Assembly: GCA_965153355.1 (NCBI GenBank)
Contig: OZ231126.1
Coordinates: 86,056,001 to 86,120,000 of the forward strand
Origin: Flaccisagitta enflata
Taxonomy: Eukaryota > Chaetognatha > Sagittoidea > Aphragmophora
Reading direction: 5' to 3'
DNA: 64,000 nt
The position numbers and the translations under genes were made by a program. Under the pieces are notes generated by a model, which had not been told where the DNA came from, ran no database searches, and worked only from the letters and a program-made list of their open reading frames with translations. Positions 1 to 11,039 of this stretch are shown here, one piece after another. Within the stretch, counting starts at the first letter, position 1. Every line of letters begins with the position of its first letter.

Positions 1-148
1 AAAATGGGGTGTTTTGTTTGCTTGCCGGACCAACAGACCGATGAATGGACAAACACGACCTCGTATAGATGTGTGGGGGTGGGGGTCAGAAATCAAATGC
101 CATCTTGAAAATCAATCAATCCGATCTTTTTCCTTTTTCGAATTCAAG

Positions 149-284
149 AGTGCGTTTGTTGACGACATTGATTCTGGTCGCCGCCATCGTCATCATGCAT
201 CATCAGCGCAGCTTCGTATGGAGTATATTGTCGCAAGTCATCGATGAGTATCGCCATTTAACTGCATTAGGCCCGTCCAGTTGA
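149..284 (+). CDS. TMCC-family protein, terminal coding exon (copy L, partial)
   Basis: Last coding exon of a TMCC-like (transmembrane and coiled-coil domain) endoplasmic-reticulum membrane protein; upstream exons lie beyond the left edge. A pyrimidine-rich tract ends in the acceptor 'ttcaag' at 143-148. The exon enters in phase 2 and encodes a hydrophobic run (LLTTLILVAAIVIM), then a 29-residue tail ending GPSS and a TGA at 282-284. Known TMCC proteins end the same way: a second membrane helix followed by a short tail. A possible polyadenylation signal AATAAA sits at 543-548. It is present in copy R (40714-40719) but mutated to AATGAT in M. Identity rests on comparison with the two preceding exons seen in copies M and R. 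Confidence 0.7.
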
Positions 285-432
285 TCGATTGAAGAAGCCT
301 TTTGCAACACTGTATCGAAAAAGATTATTTTTTAGGGTGACCGGTATTGACTTGATTTCCCTAGCGTCTTATACAGCAGCTGCCAGACGCTTGCTGAAAG
401 AACCTCTTTAAGCTTTTCCAACTTTGATGAAA

Positions 433-542
433 ACAAGGCCAAGTAGGCCAATATGTTGCGACGTTTGGATCGTTGTACGAATGCGTTACCTGACCAACCG
501 ACCAACAGAACTAGTTATAGAGGTGCTTTGTCGCACCTAAAA
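433..542 (-). mobile_element. HINE/DINE-like element, type A
   Basis: Read on the minus strand it starts with the hairpin AGGTGCGACAAAGCACCT, then CTATAA, a GGTC/GGTT tetranucleotide tract, an internal stretch, and the hairpin GGCCTACTTGGCC followed by TTGTTTT. The same element is present at 8834-8942, 40724-40831 and, more diverged, at 63665-63762. It lies in the 3' region of the TMCC copy. Assignment to Helentron-associated elements is an inference from the hairpins and the (GTCY)n tract. Confidence 0.6.
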
Positions 543-781
543 AATAAATAGGAATTTTCATATATATTCATATCTAGGGGATCTAGACAGTAACCGAAAG
601 CAATGGGTTGGGAGGGATCATTCAGTTTCGAAGTTTTTCACTCTTGTGCGTTGAATTAGCGCGCAATGTAGGAAATTACAATCTTTGAAAAAAGTATACC
701 GACACATACCAAGTATTGACTTAAATATCAAACTGAAAGTGCTAGGTTAGTATAGAGTAGTTAAATATCAAAATAGTATTT

Positions 782-961
782 TTGTCCCCGACAAACAGTT
801 TTTGTCAGTGACTATAGAGTAGCAGCGATACGTAGTATGTTTGTTTGTTTGTTTGTCTGTTTGTTTAAAACCTCATATTTCTGGAACCAGAATTCAGAAT
901 TTTATGAAACTTTACCAGTGTTATTGTTATGTCAATGGAAGCTTGTGTACTAATTTTTAGA
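782..961 (+). mobile_element. Type-D module (GTCCCCGAC hairpin, GTTT repeats)
   Basis: Starts with GTCCCCGACAAACAG and a partial return arm, then 'gactatagagtagcagcg', a (GTTT)n tract and the conserved stretch AAAACCTCATATTTCTGGA leading into the type-B element at 962. Related modules lie at 22848-23030, 23170-23350, 36000-36220 (minus), 37495-37722 (minus) and 40310-40480 (minus). Copies L and M stop being alike inside this hairpin. It may be one end of a larger composite element. Confidence 0.5.
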
Positions 962-1121
962 ACAAGGCTGGATACATGGCAATCCAGTCGCGGACGGTTG
1001 GGCAGGAGCAGTAATGCGAAAACCACTCGGAATTCAAAAATGTGATGGGACAGACGGACTCCTACCGACCTACTGACCGACCGACACGGCAAGGTGTAGA
1101 GTCGCGTGTCCGCGACTAAAA
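962..1121 (-). mobile_element. HINE/DINE-like element, type B
   Basis: On the minus strand it opens with AGTCGCGGACACGCGACT (hairpin), CTACACCTTGCC and a (GTCGGTCC)-like tract, and ends GTCCGCGACTGGATTGCC followed by a hairpin and CTTGTT. The first ten bases AGTCGCGGAC and the near-terminal GTCCGCGACT are subterminal inverted repeats. Close relatives are at 23578-23736, 40140-40301, 55368-55520, 58870-59003, 59963-60109, 42289-42419 and 10373-10586. Confidence 0.65.
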
Positions 1122-3284
1122 ATTCATTAATTTTTACTACCCTTTGCCTATTATTTTTGCTTTTTTAAAAAGTTTCTAGTCATCTAGAAACCAAGATATT
1201 TTTGTTAGAATCTGTCACTAAATAACCGACTTCCAATTCTTGATTTTTTCACACTTTTGGAAATGAATGATTTTATTCTTTTGCTTGCCATTTCCAAACA
1301 GATAAAGCTACAAGAACAGAGATAGAATTCATTCTGGAGATTATTTGTCAAAGTTTAATTTCTTTTTTTTTAAAGTTTCTAGCATAGAAAGGGAGATATC
1401 TTTAGTTGAAGTTGTCGGTATACTTATTTCCAAGGTGGTACATGGATCTCACGATTCTAAAACAGGACAAATGTATATCTTATTGAAAGTGGGTGCCAGG
1501 GGATCGCTACTTAACACCTCTCACATAATTAAACGAACTGGGAAAATTGTCAAAGTTGATAGAAATAATGCATTCACTAGGCTAAAATTTGATACAGAGG
1601 GAGTTAAAATATAGTATTTTCGCAATCCGGGGCAAATTTGTGTACCTGGGAAAGTGCGTGGCTCTCAGAATGTGTTATGCCAAAAATCCAGTAAAAGATT
1701 TTGACTGATTTTGACAAGTGAATTTTTGATGATGAGAAAACATAATCCTCCTTAAAATTTACCATGAAAATGTCATAAAAACATTAATTCTCAGGTTCTT
1801 GTACCACTAACAGACAATAATGAGTCAACAGTACCAAAATAGTCATTGACAGCTGCAAAAAGTATCAAAACCCCTTGTCAATTATAATGGTTTTAGCGGC
1901 AAATTTGGAGCTTGACTAAACCTAAAATTTGCATGATATTATTCGATGAAGCTATTTACAGGTATTGGTTGAAAGAATTTGAAGTTTTTTTTGTAGAACC
2001 CTCATGGGAATAACATGTTTTGATATTATCATTGACCTGGACTCCTGTTTTGGACTTAAAATACGCAATTATGGACAAGCTCTGATCCCAGTTCGCCTAA
2101 TTTTGTGAGAGGTGTTAATGATAATCTTGGGGTTGGTTATCTGTTACTGTAACAAGTTGCGACTTGCCAAATACTGAACTGGGTTGTACTGTATACCATC
2201 GTTTCGAGCGCGTTTTCAATTCCCATTTTGATAATGAATGAATTTTGTAGTTATGCCGAATGAATATTTATTATTGATGTCGATTTTGAATACGAATTAT
2301 TGAATTATCAATATTCTGTTGATATGTAGCTTATTTGATATTGATTGATGATCCGAATTATTGAAATTATTCGCACCCTATGTACTTCCCTTTCATTCAC
2401 TGCTTCTCGTCCCTTCGTTATGTCGTGCGCGCAATATCCCCAATTAATTCTAGTCAGGCTTTTCGTGAGGGGCAGTGTCGTGTCATTTTGCTTTACCTCG
2501 TGACGTCAAGAATAATACTAGAGCTCATAGTACACGCCGCTCATTTGTGCTCCTTTGTAGCGTTAGCGCGAGCGAATTCATTCTGTCTGTAAACCAGTTA
2601 CAGGGTTTTTCTTGAAGCGTACCTTTGTTATGGTCATGAAACTCATGATGCATGCATGATTGACATTTGTACTACTAATATTAGTACTAACTCCAACCAT
2701 TCCCTGCTGTCGTCATTTTACTGGATTTTATGCTGACCCGGAGCGCATAGAATCCCCGATCTTGTGATGATTTCACTTGGGATATTTTTCAAGATTTCTA
2801 GATATGTGATACAACTGAAATATGAATCCACTGTTTTTCATTTATGCCATTTATGTATGAAAATGCCTCTTAACTTTGATTGCTTAGATCTTCATAACGA
2901 TCGCTGCTATAATTTAGGCAACCCGATCCCTCAGGTTACTCAGTAGTTAGTTAAATGTGAAGCGTGAACTCCTGCGTGCAGTCCTTGGTAGACAAAGTGG
3001 GCGCGAGTGTCACTCGTTGCTAAAAGATAGAATTGAAATTCTTAAAAAGATTTGAACAGAAATGAGCCCACCGACAATCCTACCTCTCTGGTCGATCACA
3101 GGTACACTGATCAATGATCATTTTGGTTGCTGGTCTGATCCTATTGTCCTAAATTGTGAGTTATTTGAGGCGTCCTTGCATTTCTATGAGAGGTTGTGTT
3201 TGTTGGTCTGTCGGTCTGTCACGCAATCCTTTAAATAGCAAAATCCTAGGCTCTTTTATTTTACAAGCAGTATTGATATACTGT

Positions 3285-3372
3285 TTTCACTCATTCTATT
3301 ATTCAGTCATTTATTCATTCAGTTATTCATTCAATCATTAATTCATTCATCCATCCATCCATTCATTCACGG
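3285..3372 (+). repeat. Degenerate (ATTC)n tract
   Basis: Irregular ATTC/ATCC/AGTC tetranucleotides; also in copies N (25912-25995) and R (37864-37975, complementary). Such tails often follow non-LTR element 3' ends, but no element body is recognisable here. Confidence 0.7.
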
Positions 3373-3534
3373 AAAAACGTTCATTCACGAACACATTCCA
3401 CGAACTTTTATTTTATAAGACAACCAGATTGGCTGGATCTGCTCTGTTGGGTCAGTAACGTCATTTTCTATGTCAATACAAAATGCCCGGTACACTTGTA
3501 CAAGCATCTGTCGATCTTTTGTTTTTAAGACTTT

Positions 3535-4495
3535 TCTTCGAAATTCCTTTGTATTTGATCTAACTTCGCCGTTGTTGAGGGACTGGATTCTTTAGAGTTG
3601 GACTTGAATTGAAGTGGAGTGAGAGTGCGTGTGGAAGTTTGATATTGGGCTAAATAAATCTGGAAGAAGAAAAAAAAAACGGACGGGTCCCCCAGTCTAG
3701 TCATTGTTCTGAGCTGGAATGCAGAAATTGGTAGGGCAATTAGCTTGTTTGCGTCTGTTGCCAAAATAACATGAAACTGGTCTTATTTTTCTCTTTTGGA
3801 GATAAGAGTAAAATGTGGAAATTTTTGACACAACCCAACCTTTCTTTCACACGCTTTCGCTGGCCTCCATTCACATGTACGCATTCAAGGCGAATTGTAG
3901 GATTTCACTTTTGCAGCAGTATAACAACAAGCATTCACCAACCTATTCTTTCGTATCGACGCGTCGGGTTTCTTTGTCCGTTTAATCTTGAATTGATAAG
4001 ATCTCCTCTCTCGAAAGCGGGAACCGTCTTCATTTTCTTTCAATTTGGATAAGACTTGGATGAGTTGGACTTCTTGGGCTTCCATTTTAATAGTAACCGT
4101 GATGATGATAACGACGGTAATGCCAACCTAACCAATCCATGGCTTGGAGGCATTTTCTTTGAAAGTGGAAGATGGTGAATTTTACGCTAATCCCGGGCCG
4201 GTAAACTAAAGACTATAAACTTATCAAACTAGCACTTGACGAGCAAAATAGGCGAATTTTTGGGTGGTGGTGGGAGGGAAGAGGATAGTAATTTTTCCGT
4301 GCAAAACGAGGTATCTTCATCACTAATAAGTTACATGTGATAAAATGGATTATGTCAAATTGGTGTGCAAGTGGTGAAAGTATTTTCATTCTGCTCTACA
4401 TTAAGATTCAGAGAAGTTAGCCATAACTTCCCCAGTCGCCGAAATTTTGATTTGGTGATCACGCACGTGGAAGGCGACGAAGAGGTGTCCCACCT
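3535..4495. other. Unassigned stretch left of the gag ORF
   Basis: No gene is supported. On the minus strand, downstream of gag, this is where a pol gene would be expected, but no protease, reverse transcriptase or integrase motif is visible. One minus-strand ORF (4085-3885) begins MEAQEVQLIQVLSKLKEN and is rich in Lys, Arg and Glu; I do not recognise it. A ten-base A run at 3669-3678 precedes a short GC-rich string. The sequence is absent from the inverted copy R, so it arrived with the gag element or marks a breakpoint. Confidence 0.5.
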
Positions 4496-5653
4496 CTATC
4501 GTCGGTCGTGTCTTGGACGGTCGTCATCGTCACGTCTGCCACGGCGACGGCGATCTGGACTGTAGTCTCGGCGATCCGGGCTGTGGTTGCGTTGATCAGG
4601 GCTCTGGTTGCGGCGATCGGGGCTGAAGCGACGACGATCAGGGCTGTAGCGATGGCGATCGGGACTGTAGCGGCGACGATTGGGGCTGTAGCGGCGGCGA
4701 TCAGGGCTGTAGTGGCGGCGATCGGGGCTGTAGTGACGGCGGTCAGGGCTGTAGTTGCGACGATCGGGGCTGTAGTCGCGACGATCAGGGCTGTACTCGC
4801 GGCGGCTGCGGCGGTCTCTGCTGCTGCCGCGGCTGCGATTTGCGTTGCTTCCATCTTGTCCGTCACGATTTCGGAGATTGACATTTTCCAACCTTTTATT
4901 TATGCTTCTGAGTGTCTCATCGATGCCATCAAAACGACTGGTAAGATTGGCCAAACCCAGTTCCACCGATACATATTGATTTTCCCTCATCGCGGCGCCA
5001 GTGAAGGACCTGTTTGGCGCGGCCGCAGCTTGGTTTGGCTCGGCAGCCTCCGAGTTTGCCAACCTGATCCTTTCCGCTATATCAATGGCTTCTTCCACCT
5101 TCCTCCTCTCTCTTGGAAGATTTATATCGATTTCTCTGCGGTAGTTTCTAGGGAGGGCCATTCTGAAGCGGAAGAAGTACTCCCGTTCTCGGACATTTGC
5201 GTGTTCGTACTTGTCAACCTTACTCTTTATTTTTGTGAACAGACTCCTGAAATTTTCGATGCCGTCCCACGTGATAAATTCGCGTCGAGCGTGCCATGTG
5301 TATTCTTCTTGAGGGTCTGTGAGGGCGTCAATGAAGGCTGTTTTGATGTCATTCCATGTGGTTTCCGCAGTTTGAGGAATGCCTCCATACGCGAGTCTGG
5401 CTCTATCATCCAGCTTCAATGGAAACCAATTTTTCAGGAGGGTTAGTCTGGCATTGTCGTCTGCTGTTGGTTGTACCAGATCAAAAGCGTTTTCAAACAT
5501 TGCCAGATAGGAAGATGGTTCGTCAATACCACTTCTAAAATTGTGGATAGGAAGCACATTGGCGATTTGGTCTCCCATATTCTTTGATGCGGTGGGAGTT
5601 TGGCAGATGTCGAAGTTGGTAGTAGCAAGTTCTCCCGTAGCAAGTTCTCCCAA
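4496..5653 (-). CDS. Retrotransposon Gag-like capsid protein with SPDRR-repeat tail
   Basis: A 385-residue ORF. Residues ~50-200 look like a retrotransposon Gag capsid domain of the Ty3/gypsy type, with a helical pattern containing MFENAFDLVQPTADDNARL, LLKNWFPLKL and IKTAFIDALTDPQEEYTWHA. Capsid proteins of this family assemble virus-like particles around element RNA. Residues ~295-375 consist of about twelve 7-residue units of the form xYSPDRR, giving an Arg/Ser-rich basic tail where many Gags carry CCHC zinc knuckles; no CCHC is present. The N-terminus contains a small direct repeat (GELATGELAT). No pol follows on the minus strand, and no paired LTRs were recognised. It could be a truncated element, a non-autonomous gag-only element or a domesticated gag. 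No stop or frameshift interrupts it, so it may still be expressed. Confidence 0.7.
   Translation of the reverse strand: MGELATGELATTNFDICQTPTASKNMGDQIANVLPIHNFRSGIDEPSSYLAMFENAFDLVQPTADDNARLTLLKNWFPLKLDDRARLAYGGIPQTAETTWNDIKTAFIDALTDPQEEYTWHARREFITWDGIENFRSLFTKIKSKVDKYEHANVREREYFFRFRMALPRNYRREIDINLPRERRKVEEAIDIAERIRLANSEAAEPNQAAAAPNRSFTGAAMRENQYVSVELGLANLTSRFDGIDETLRSINKRLENVNLRNRDGQDGSNANRSRGSSRDRRSRREYSPDRRDYSPDRRNYSPDRRHYSPDRRHYSPDRRRYSPNRRRYSPDRHRYSPDRRRFSPDRRNQSPDQRNHSPDRRDYSPDRRRRGRRDDDDRPRHDRR
4550..4802 (-). repeat. 21-bp in-frame tandem repeat (SPDRR units) within gag
   Basis: About twelve tandem 21-bp units encoding (Y/H/F/Q)SPDRR-x. The units differ mainly at the seventh residue, and the length multiple of three preserves the frame. 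On the plus strand they read as 'ggcgatcagggctgtagt' variants, which creates a spurious Ala/Val/Ile-rich antisense ORF. Confidence 0.85.
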
Positions 5654-7070
5654 CCAAAAAAAAGTTGATTCGCAACTTTTTATGGTTCTATTTTCTTTGT
5701 CTTTTCTTGTTTATTCTACTAAGGTTGATTCACAACCAAAGTCGAATTTTTAAGTGGGTGGGTGGTGGAGGTGGTGATGGAAGCAGTAGTCAAGTTGTTG
5801 ATGGTGGGTTGATGGTGGAAGGGGGGCGTTAGAGGGTTTGTGGTGGTGGTGGTGGAAGTGGAGTATTTTGTTTCTGTTGCCTTCAAAGTGAGAATGGGAA
5901 ATGGTTTTGAAAAAGAGAGCAGTGCAGTGTAGCGTAGTCAGGAGTAGTGCAGTGTGGTGGAAGCTTTAATCATTAGAAGCATAAGCCGGGTTTCCGACTC
6001 CTGGTGCACTTGTACTCATGAAGAAAGAAGAGGCACTTGGTTGAAGTTTCACACAGATTCGCTACGTCAAGGAGAACCCCCCTCCTCACGCTAGAGGCAG
6101 AATAGGTGATTCACACCAACGGTTTTCTCTTGTAAGATGGAAGGATGGGTTTTGCGCAAAAGAGAGACCGATCAATCTAGTAGGAGAGGTTCTAGTTTGA
6201 AGGATCGGATGTCTGCCACACCAGGCAAGATTTTGAGCTCCAAATCTTGCCCGACAAATTAGAAAAGGATGATTGGGCCAAAAAGACATTCTTATAGAGG
6301 AGGAGACAAGCCCTAAATTGAACGAGGGGGCACTAGGTTTGTATTCTGCTTCCGTATAAATGCCGTATAGCCTGGGCGAACCGGTCGACGCGCAGATAAC
6401 TTTCACAGACCTCTAGCTATAGCTCTTCCCAGATTCACTAGGGAGAGCCTCAGTGGGAGCAAGGATGTAGTGAGTAATGGGTGCGAGTGGTCGATGCACC
6501 AGTCTGTTGGAGGTGGAATACTGCAGAGGCCACTAACCAGATTGCTCGCTGAAGACGTGGACTTGCGCTTGGATACTTCAGGGTGTTATCGTTTGTTAAA
6601 CAGTGTTAATCGATGTTAATTGAGAGAGAGGGTCTTGAGGTTAGCATGCATAATTGATAGATGACAACACAATCTGTGCACGAGGGTATAATGATTAGTT
6701 CCAAGCAGTAGTGAGATAATCAAAGGGCAGCCGCTCACATCAAATCCTTGCTCCATGCATCGGGTTAATAGATTGTTATTGATAGTGTCACTGATGGTCT
6801 GTGATCTTTAGAATGTTTATAAATAGATTTAGGCCAAACCGGAAACCCGGCACTTCTAAGAATCTATAGAAACAAAGGAAGGGGTGATACTAAGTATGTC
6901 ATGCAGTGTGAGACAAGCAATAAATGATTGTAAAGCTGTTAATCATAAAAGCATTGAAATGATTATAAGCGTCATGCTAGAAAGCTAAAGACTAATAGCG
7001 AATCAGAAAGGTAATGACGATAATATGCAAATGAGCGCTTCTGTTATAGTCCACATTTCCAGCGCTTACA

Positions 7071-7080
<10 letters not shown>
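5654..7080. other. No gene seen; GGT-rich tract and a possible TIR element
   Basis: 5755-5880 is GGT/GTG-rich. 5975-6865 is bounded by inverted repeats: GCCGGGTTTCCG at ~5987 and its complement CGGAAACCCGGC at ~6840, with outer TTAGAAG/CTTCTAA also inverted, suggesting a DNA element of about 870 bp with imperfect ends. No transposase ORF or target-site duplication is evident. The rest shows no coding or RNA feature. Confidence 0.35.
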
Positions 7081-7139
<59 letters not shown>

Positions 7140-7197
7140 GTGTATCTCTCTCTCTCTCTCTCTCTCTGTCTGTGTATCTCTATCTCTCTCTGTCTTC
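7079..7197 (+). repeat. (CT)n microsatellite with TGTCTGTGTAT interruptions
   Basis: Long CT dinucleotide run interrupted by TGTCTGTGTAT. Homology between duplication copies M and R begins just right of this tract; R has a (GA)n block at the same place on the other strand (42606-42860). The duplication breakpoint therefore lies inside microsatellite DNA. Confidence 0.9.
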
Positions 7198-7495
7198 GTC
7201 TCCTCCGCGAGCGCGATGACAAGCTCAGTCGCAGGAATAAAACGCATAGGACGCTTCTCCGTATTGGTCGAATTTAGACCTTCCTTCTTGTTCTTTCTTT
7301 TTCTTGCTCCTCCATCTTCTTCAGGTTTTCTCTTCTTCCTCTATCTCCTCCTGACAGCTTCGGCTTCGTCCTCTCCATTCTTTTTCTTCCCCTATCTTCG
7401 CCTTCTCCATTATCTTTCTCTTCCATACTCTTCTTCATCAATATCAATCTTTCTTGTTACCTCATCCTGTTCATTTCTATCTTCTTGTCGCCTAG

Positions 7496-8687
7496 GTACG
7501 AGCGCCTGGAAGAACAAATGAACGATAACACAGAGCTACACAGAAACGAATTGCTCAACTTGAAGCAAGATCTTGCGCAGTTCGCCGTCAAAGAAGAATT
7601 GGAACGGGTGGAGTATCGGAGTCGGGAGCGATCTGACGAACTTAACGAGCAGCTCGAGGCATGCGACAACAGGTGGGGCGATTTGTTAATATGACAATTT
7701 GAATAGTATCCCTCATCTTAACCAAACTGAATAAAATGGAAGAGGGTCTTGTGAGTCCTAACTGACTAGTTACTACGCGCATCACTCCTGGTTTGCCATT
7801 TAGCAAAACTTACTGGGCAAATATTCATTTTGGCTAACCCAAAACACTAATGCTTACCAAAAGTGGATAAGGGCAAATGATTGTTACCTGTTTGATTAAA
7901 TTCAACAAATCACCTGAGAAACCATACCCATAAAATTCAACAAGCATAAACGGACGTCAACTGTTGTTGAGAATCTGTTTTTACTTTTTGGGAAAAACCA
8001 TGATGCATCCATAACTTCATGTCCCCAACACCCAATTCTAACGGATCCTAGCGTGCAGCTGTATTGTCTTACGCGCTTTCAATTCCAATGCTCTTTCCCA
8101 CAGGGTACAACGAATGGAAAAACAAGCTCAGGACGCTCAAATGCTGACCCTCGAGGGTCTCGAGGCCACTTCCCTCTCCTCTCTTCCCAAACTCATTAAT
8201 ATTGTGTTGCAGTTGCTCGGTTTGGTCATAGTGATAATTAATACCGCCTGCAGCGTCATCATGCCCTTTCTCAAGACTAGGTAATAAGGTCAAGTTATGT
8301 CAACTTACGCCACGCTGTTTAAGGCAACCTTAATGAACAAAAACATAAATGAATGAATGTAAGAATTTGTACATGCGATGTCTAGGAATTGAAGAAAGAC
8401 GCCGAAATGGGGTGTTTTGGTTGCTTGCCGGACCAACAGACCGACGAATGGACAAACACGACCTCGTATAGATGTGTGGGGGTGGGGGTCAGAAATCAAA
8501 TACCATCTTGAAAACCAATCAATCCGATCTTTTTCCTTTTTCGAATTCAAGAGTGCGTTTGTTGACGACATTGATTCTGGTCGCCGCCATCGTCATCATG
8601 CATCATCAGCGCAGCTTCGTATGGAGTATATTGTCGCAAGTCATCGATGAGTATCGCCATTTAACTGCATTAGGCCCGTCCAGTTGA
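7496..8687 (+). CDS. TMCC-family transmembrane/coiled-coil protein, last three coding exons (copy M, 5' part not found)
   Basis: Exons 7496-7672, 8104-8280 and 8552-8687, all joined in phase 2 at AG/GT borders. Exon one encodes a coiled coil beginning YERLEEQMNDNTELHRNE, which closely matches the TMCC1/2/3 signature (YERLEEQLNDLTELHQNE). Exon two continues the coiled coil, then EGLEATSLSSLPKLINIV into the first membrane helix, ending PFLKTR. Exon three gives the second helix and the stop. TMCC proteins are ER membrane proteins whose C-terminal helices anchor a cytosolic coiled coil. The first donor is GTGGGG, weaker than GTAGGG in copy R. No upstream exons are seen between the gag element and 7496, so this copy may be a truncated duplicate; the ORF itself is intact. 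Confidence 0.8.
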
Positions 8688-8833
8688 TCGATTGAAGAAT
8701 CCTTTTGCAACACTGTATCGGAAAAGGTTATTTTGTAGGGTGACCGGTATTGACTTGATTTCCCTAGCGTCTTATACAGCAGCTGCCAGACGCTTGCTGA
8801 AAGAACCTCTTTAAGCTTTTCCAACTTTGATGA

Positions 8834-8942
8834 AAACAAGGCCAAGTAGGCCAATATGGTGCGACGTGTGGATCGTTGTACGAATGCGTTACCCGACCAA
8901 CCGACCAACAGAACTAGTTATAGAGGTGCTTTGTCGCACCTA
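8834..8942 (-). mobile_element. HINE/DINE-like element, type A (copy M)
   Basis: Same element as at 433-542, with a few substitutions (GTGCGACGTGTGG against TTGCGACGTTTGG). The sequence just outside its hairpin reads AATGAT rather than AATAAA. Confidence 0.6.
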
Positions 8943-9206
8943 AAAAATGATTAGGAATTTTCATATATATTAAAATATCTAGGGGATCTAGACAGTAACC
9001 GAAAGCAATGGGTTGGGAGGGATCATCCAGTTTCGAAGTTTTTCACTCTTGTGCGTTGAATTAGCGCGCAGTGTAGGAAATTACAACCTTGGAAAAAAGT
9101 ATACCGACACATACCAAGTATTGACTTAAATATCAAACTGAAAGTGCTAAGTTAGTATGGAGTAGTCGAATATCAAAATAGTATTTTTGTCCCCGACAAA
9201 CAGTTT

Positions 9207-9720
9207 TTGTCGGGGGAAAAGACCGGATTATGGAGACAACCTTCTGTGGATAGATTTTCCACAATTTTTTTTCCCTTATAGCTCGTGATCCGTCAAAGAT
9301 TTTTGATTTCCGTTTCGACCATCGTTCTTGTTACATCATTCTGCATCTTTTTCGATGTCCAAAAATTTTACTAATTGCCGCCTAATTATCTCACCACAAT
9401 ATGCGTATCATTTCGTCTCTTAGATCTAGTGAACCGTCATACTTAGAACATCGAACAATTCCGATTGCATTTTTGAAGTCCAAACTGGTTTCCACAAAAG
9501 TTTTGTTATGTCGAAATTTTTATCCGATCGCGTCTGATTAGTCGACTACAATATGCGAAAACCTTTTTCCTTAGATCTAACAAACCATTGTGTATATTTT
9601 AATTCCGATTTCATTTCTTAATGTGAAACGTCGTTCTCCACAACTTTCGTTATGTCAAAAAGTTAACCCAAACGCACCTTATTAACTTACCGCAGTATGA
9701 ATTTTTGTGGAATGAGGACG
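9207..9720 (+). repeat. Degenerate ~145-bp tandem repeat, about three units
   Basis: The motif 'ctacaatatgcg' and nearby 'cttagatcta' recur at ~9395, ~9547 and (as 'accgcagtatga') ~9690, each followed or preceded by similar 'cgcctaatta/cgtctgatta/caccttatta' strings. No gene is seen. Confidence 0.5.
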
Positions 9721-9729
9721 ATGGGTAGT

Positions 9730-10372
<643 letters not shown>

Positions 10373-10586
10373 AGTCGCGTGCACGCGACGCTACACTCGG
10401 CCTTGTCTGTCCATCCGTCTGTCAGTTGGTCGGTCGGTCGGTCTGTCGGTCCGTCACACTTTTACTTTTTTTATCAATTTTATTTCTTTAAGTCTTTTAA
10501 AGTCATTTAAGAGTGTACTGAGTTCTTTAAGTCATTCATAAGTCAATCTGTAAGTCTCGCACGCGACTTATAGGTGTTGGCCTTGT
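10373..10586 (+). mobile_element. HINE/DINE-like element, type B variant
   Basis: Starts AGTCGCGTGCACGCGACG (hairpin), then CTACACTCGGCCTTG and a GTCGGTCGGTC tract, then 'aagtcttttaaagtc' repeats. It ends GCACGCGACTTATAGGTG with GGCCTTGTT. The arms AGTCGCGTGC and GCACGCGACT are subterminal inverted repeats. It is bordered on the right by (CT)n. Confidence 0.6.
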
Positions 10587-10589
10587 TCC

Positions 10590-10692
<103 letters not shown>

Positions 10693-11039
10693 GGGGAATC
10701 ATGTAAGAATTGAAAAGGAAGTCACCAAATTTTCGACATTAATTGATTTGCCATATTTCATGGTGGAAGACAAAATGGAAAGGAAAGGGGTTCAAGTTGC
10801 AGGAGTTGCCGGGCCAACCTTGGAACAGACAGACGCTGTTGCTACGACAGTATTTTTTGATGATTTGTCACAAGTATAGTACAAACCCCATGATTCTACT
10901 ATTCAAGCTTGAAAAAAATCGAAAAAGATTGATATAAAAGATAGGACATCACTTACTCATGAAAAGTGAGAGAATTAAGAAAATTAAGCGTATTTTTCTG
11001 TAGAAAATGCAGACATTGCCAAAAGGCTCTAAGATAGTG

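Larger units (their letters stand above)
1..3534 (+). repeat. Segmental duplication copy L (TMCC 3' end and downstream)
   Basis: This segment matches the reverse complement of about 37722-41260 (copy R) almost base for base. Its first ~806 bases match 8404-9206 (copy M), and bases ~800-3480 match ~22848-26101 (copy N). It holds a TMCC terminal exon, a type-A and a type-B HINE-like element, and AT-rich sequence without a supported gene. Short ORFs at 1345-1614, 2380-2592 and 2764-2946 recur in other copies but show no coding signature. Homology to R stops at 3534. L is closer to R than to M (the first 60 bases are identical to R), so L and R separated most recently, or one is an assembly or haplotype artefact. 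Confidence 0.9.
7200..9206 (+). repeat. Segmental duplication copy M
   Basis: Matches the reverse complement of ~40440-42605 (copy R), except that R holds a type-B element at 42289-42419 that M lacks. The right part (8404-9206) also matches 1-806 (copy L). Similarity to L and R ends inside the type-D hairpin at ~9206, after which unrelated tandem DNA begins. Confidence 0.9.

Noticed and set aside
1345-1614. 80-90 residue ORF conserved in copies L, N and R
   Set aside because: The frame stays open, but between L and N I count about three amino-acid-changing differences (E/D, S/L, T/I) and one silent one, which is no sign of protein selection; conservation is explained by recent duplication.
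4508-5446. 312-residue plus-strand ORF opposite gag
   Set aside because: It is the antisense shadow of the gag ORF; its Ala/Val/Ile repeats come from the 21-bp SPDRR units.
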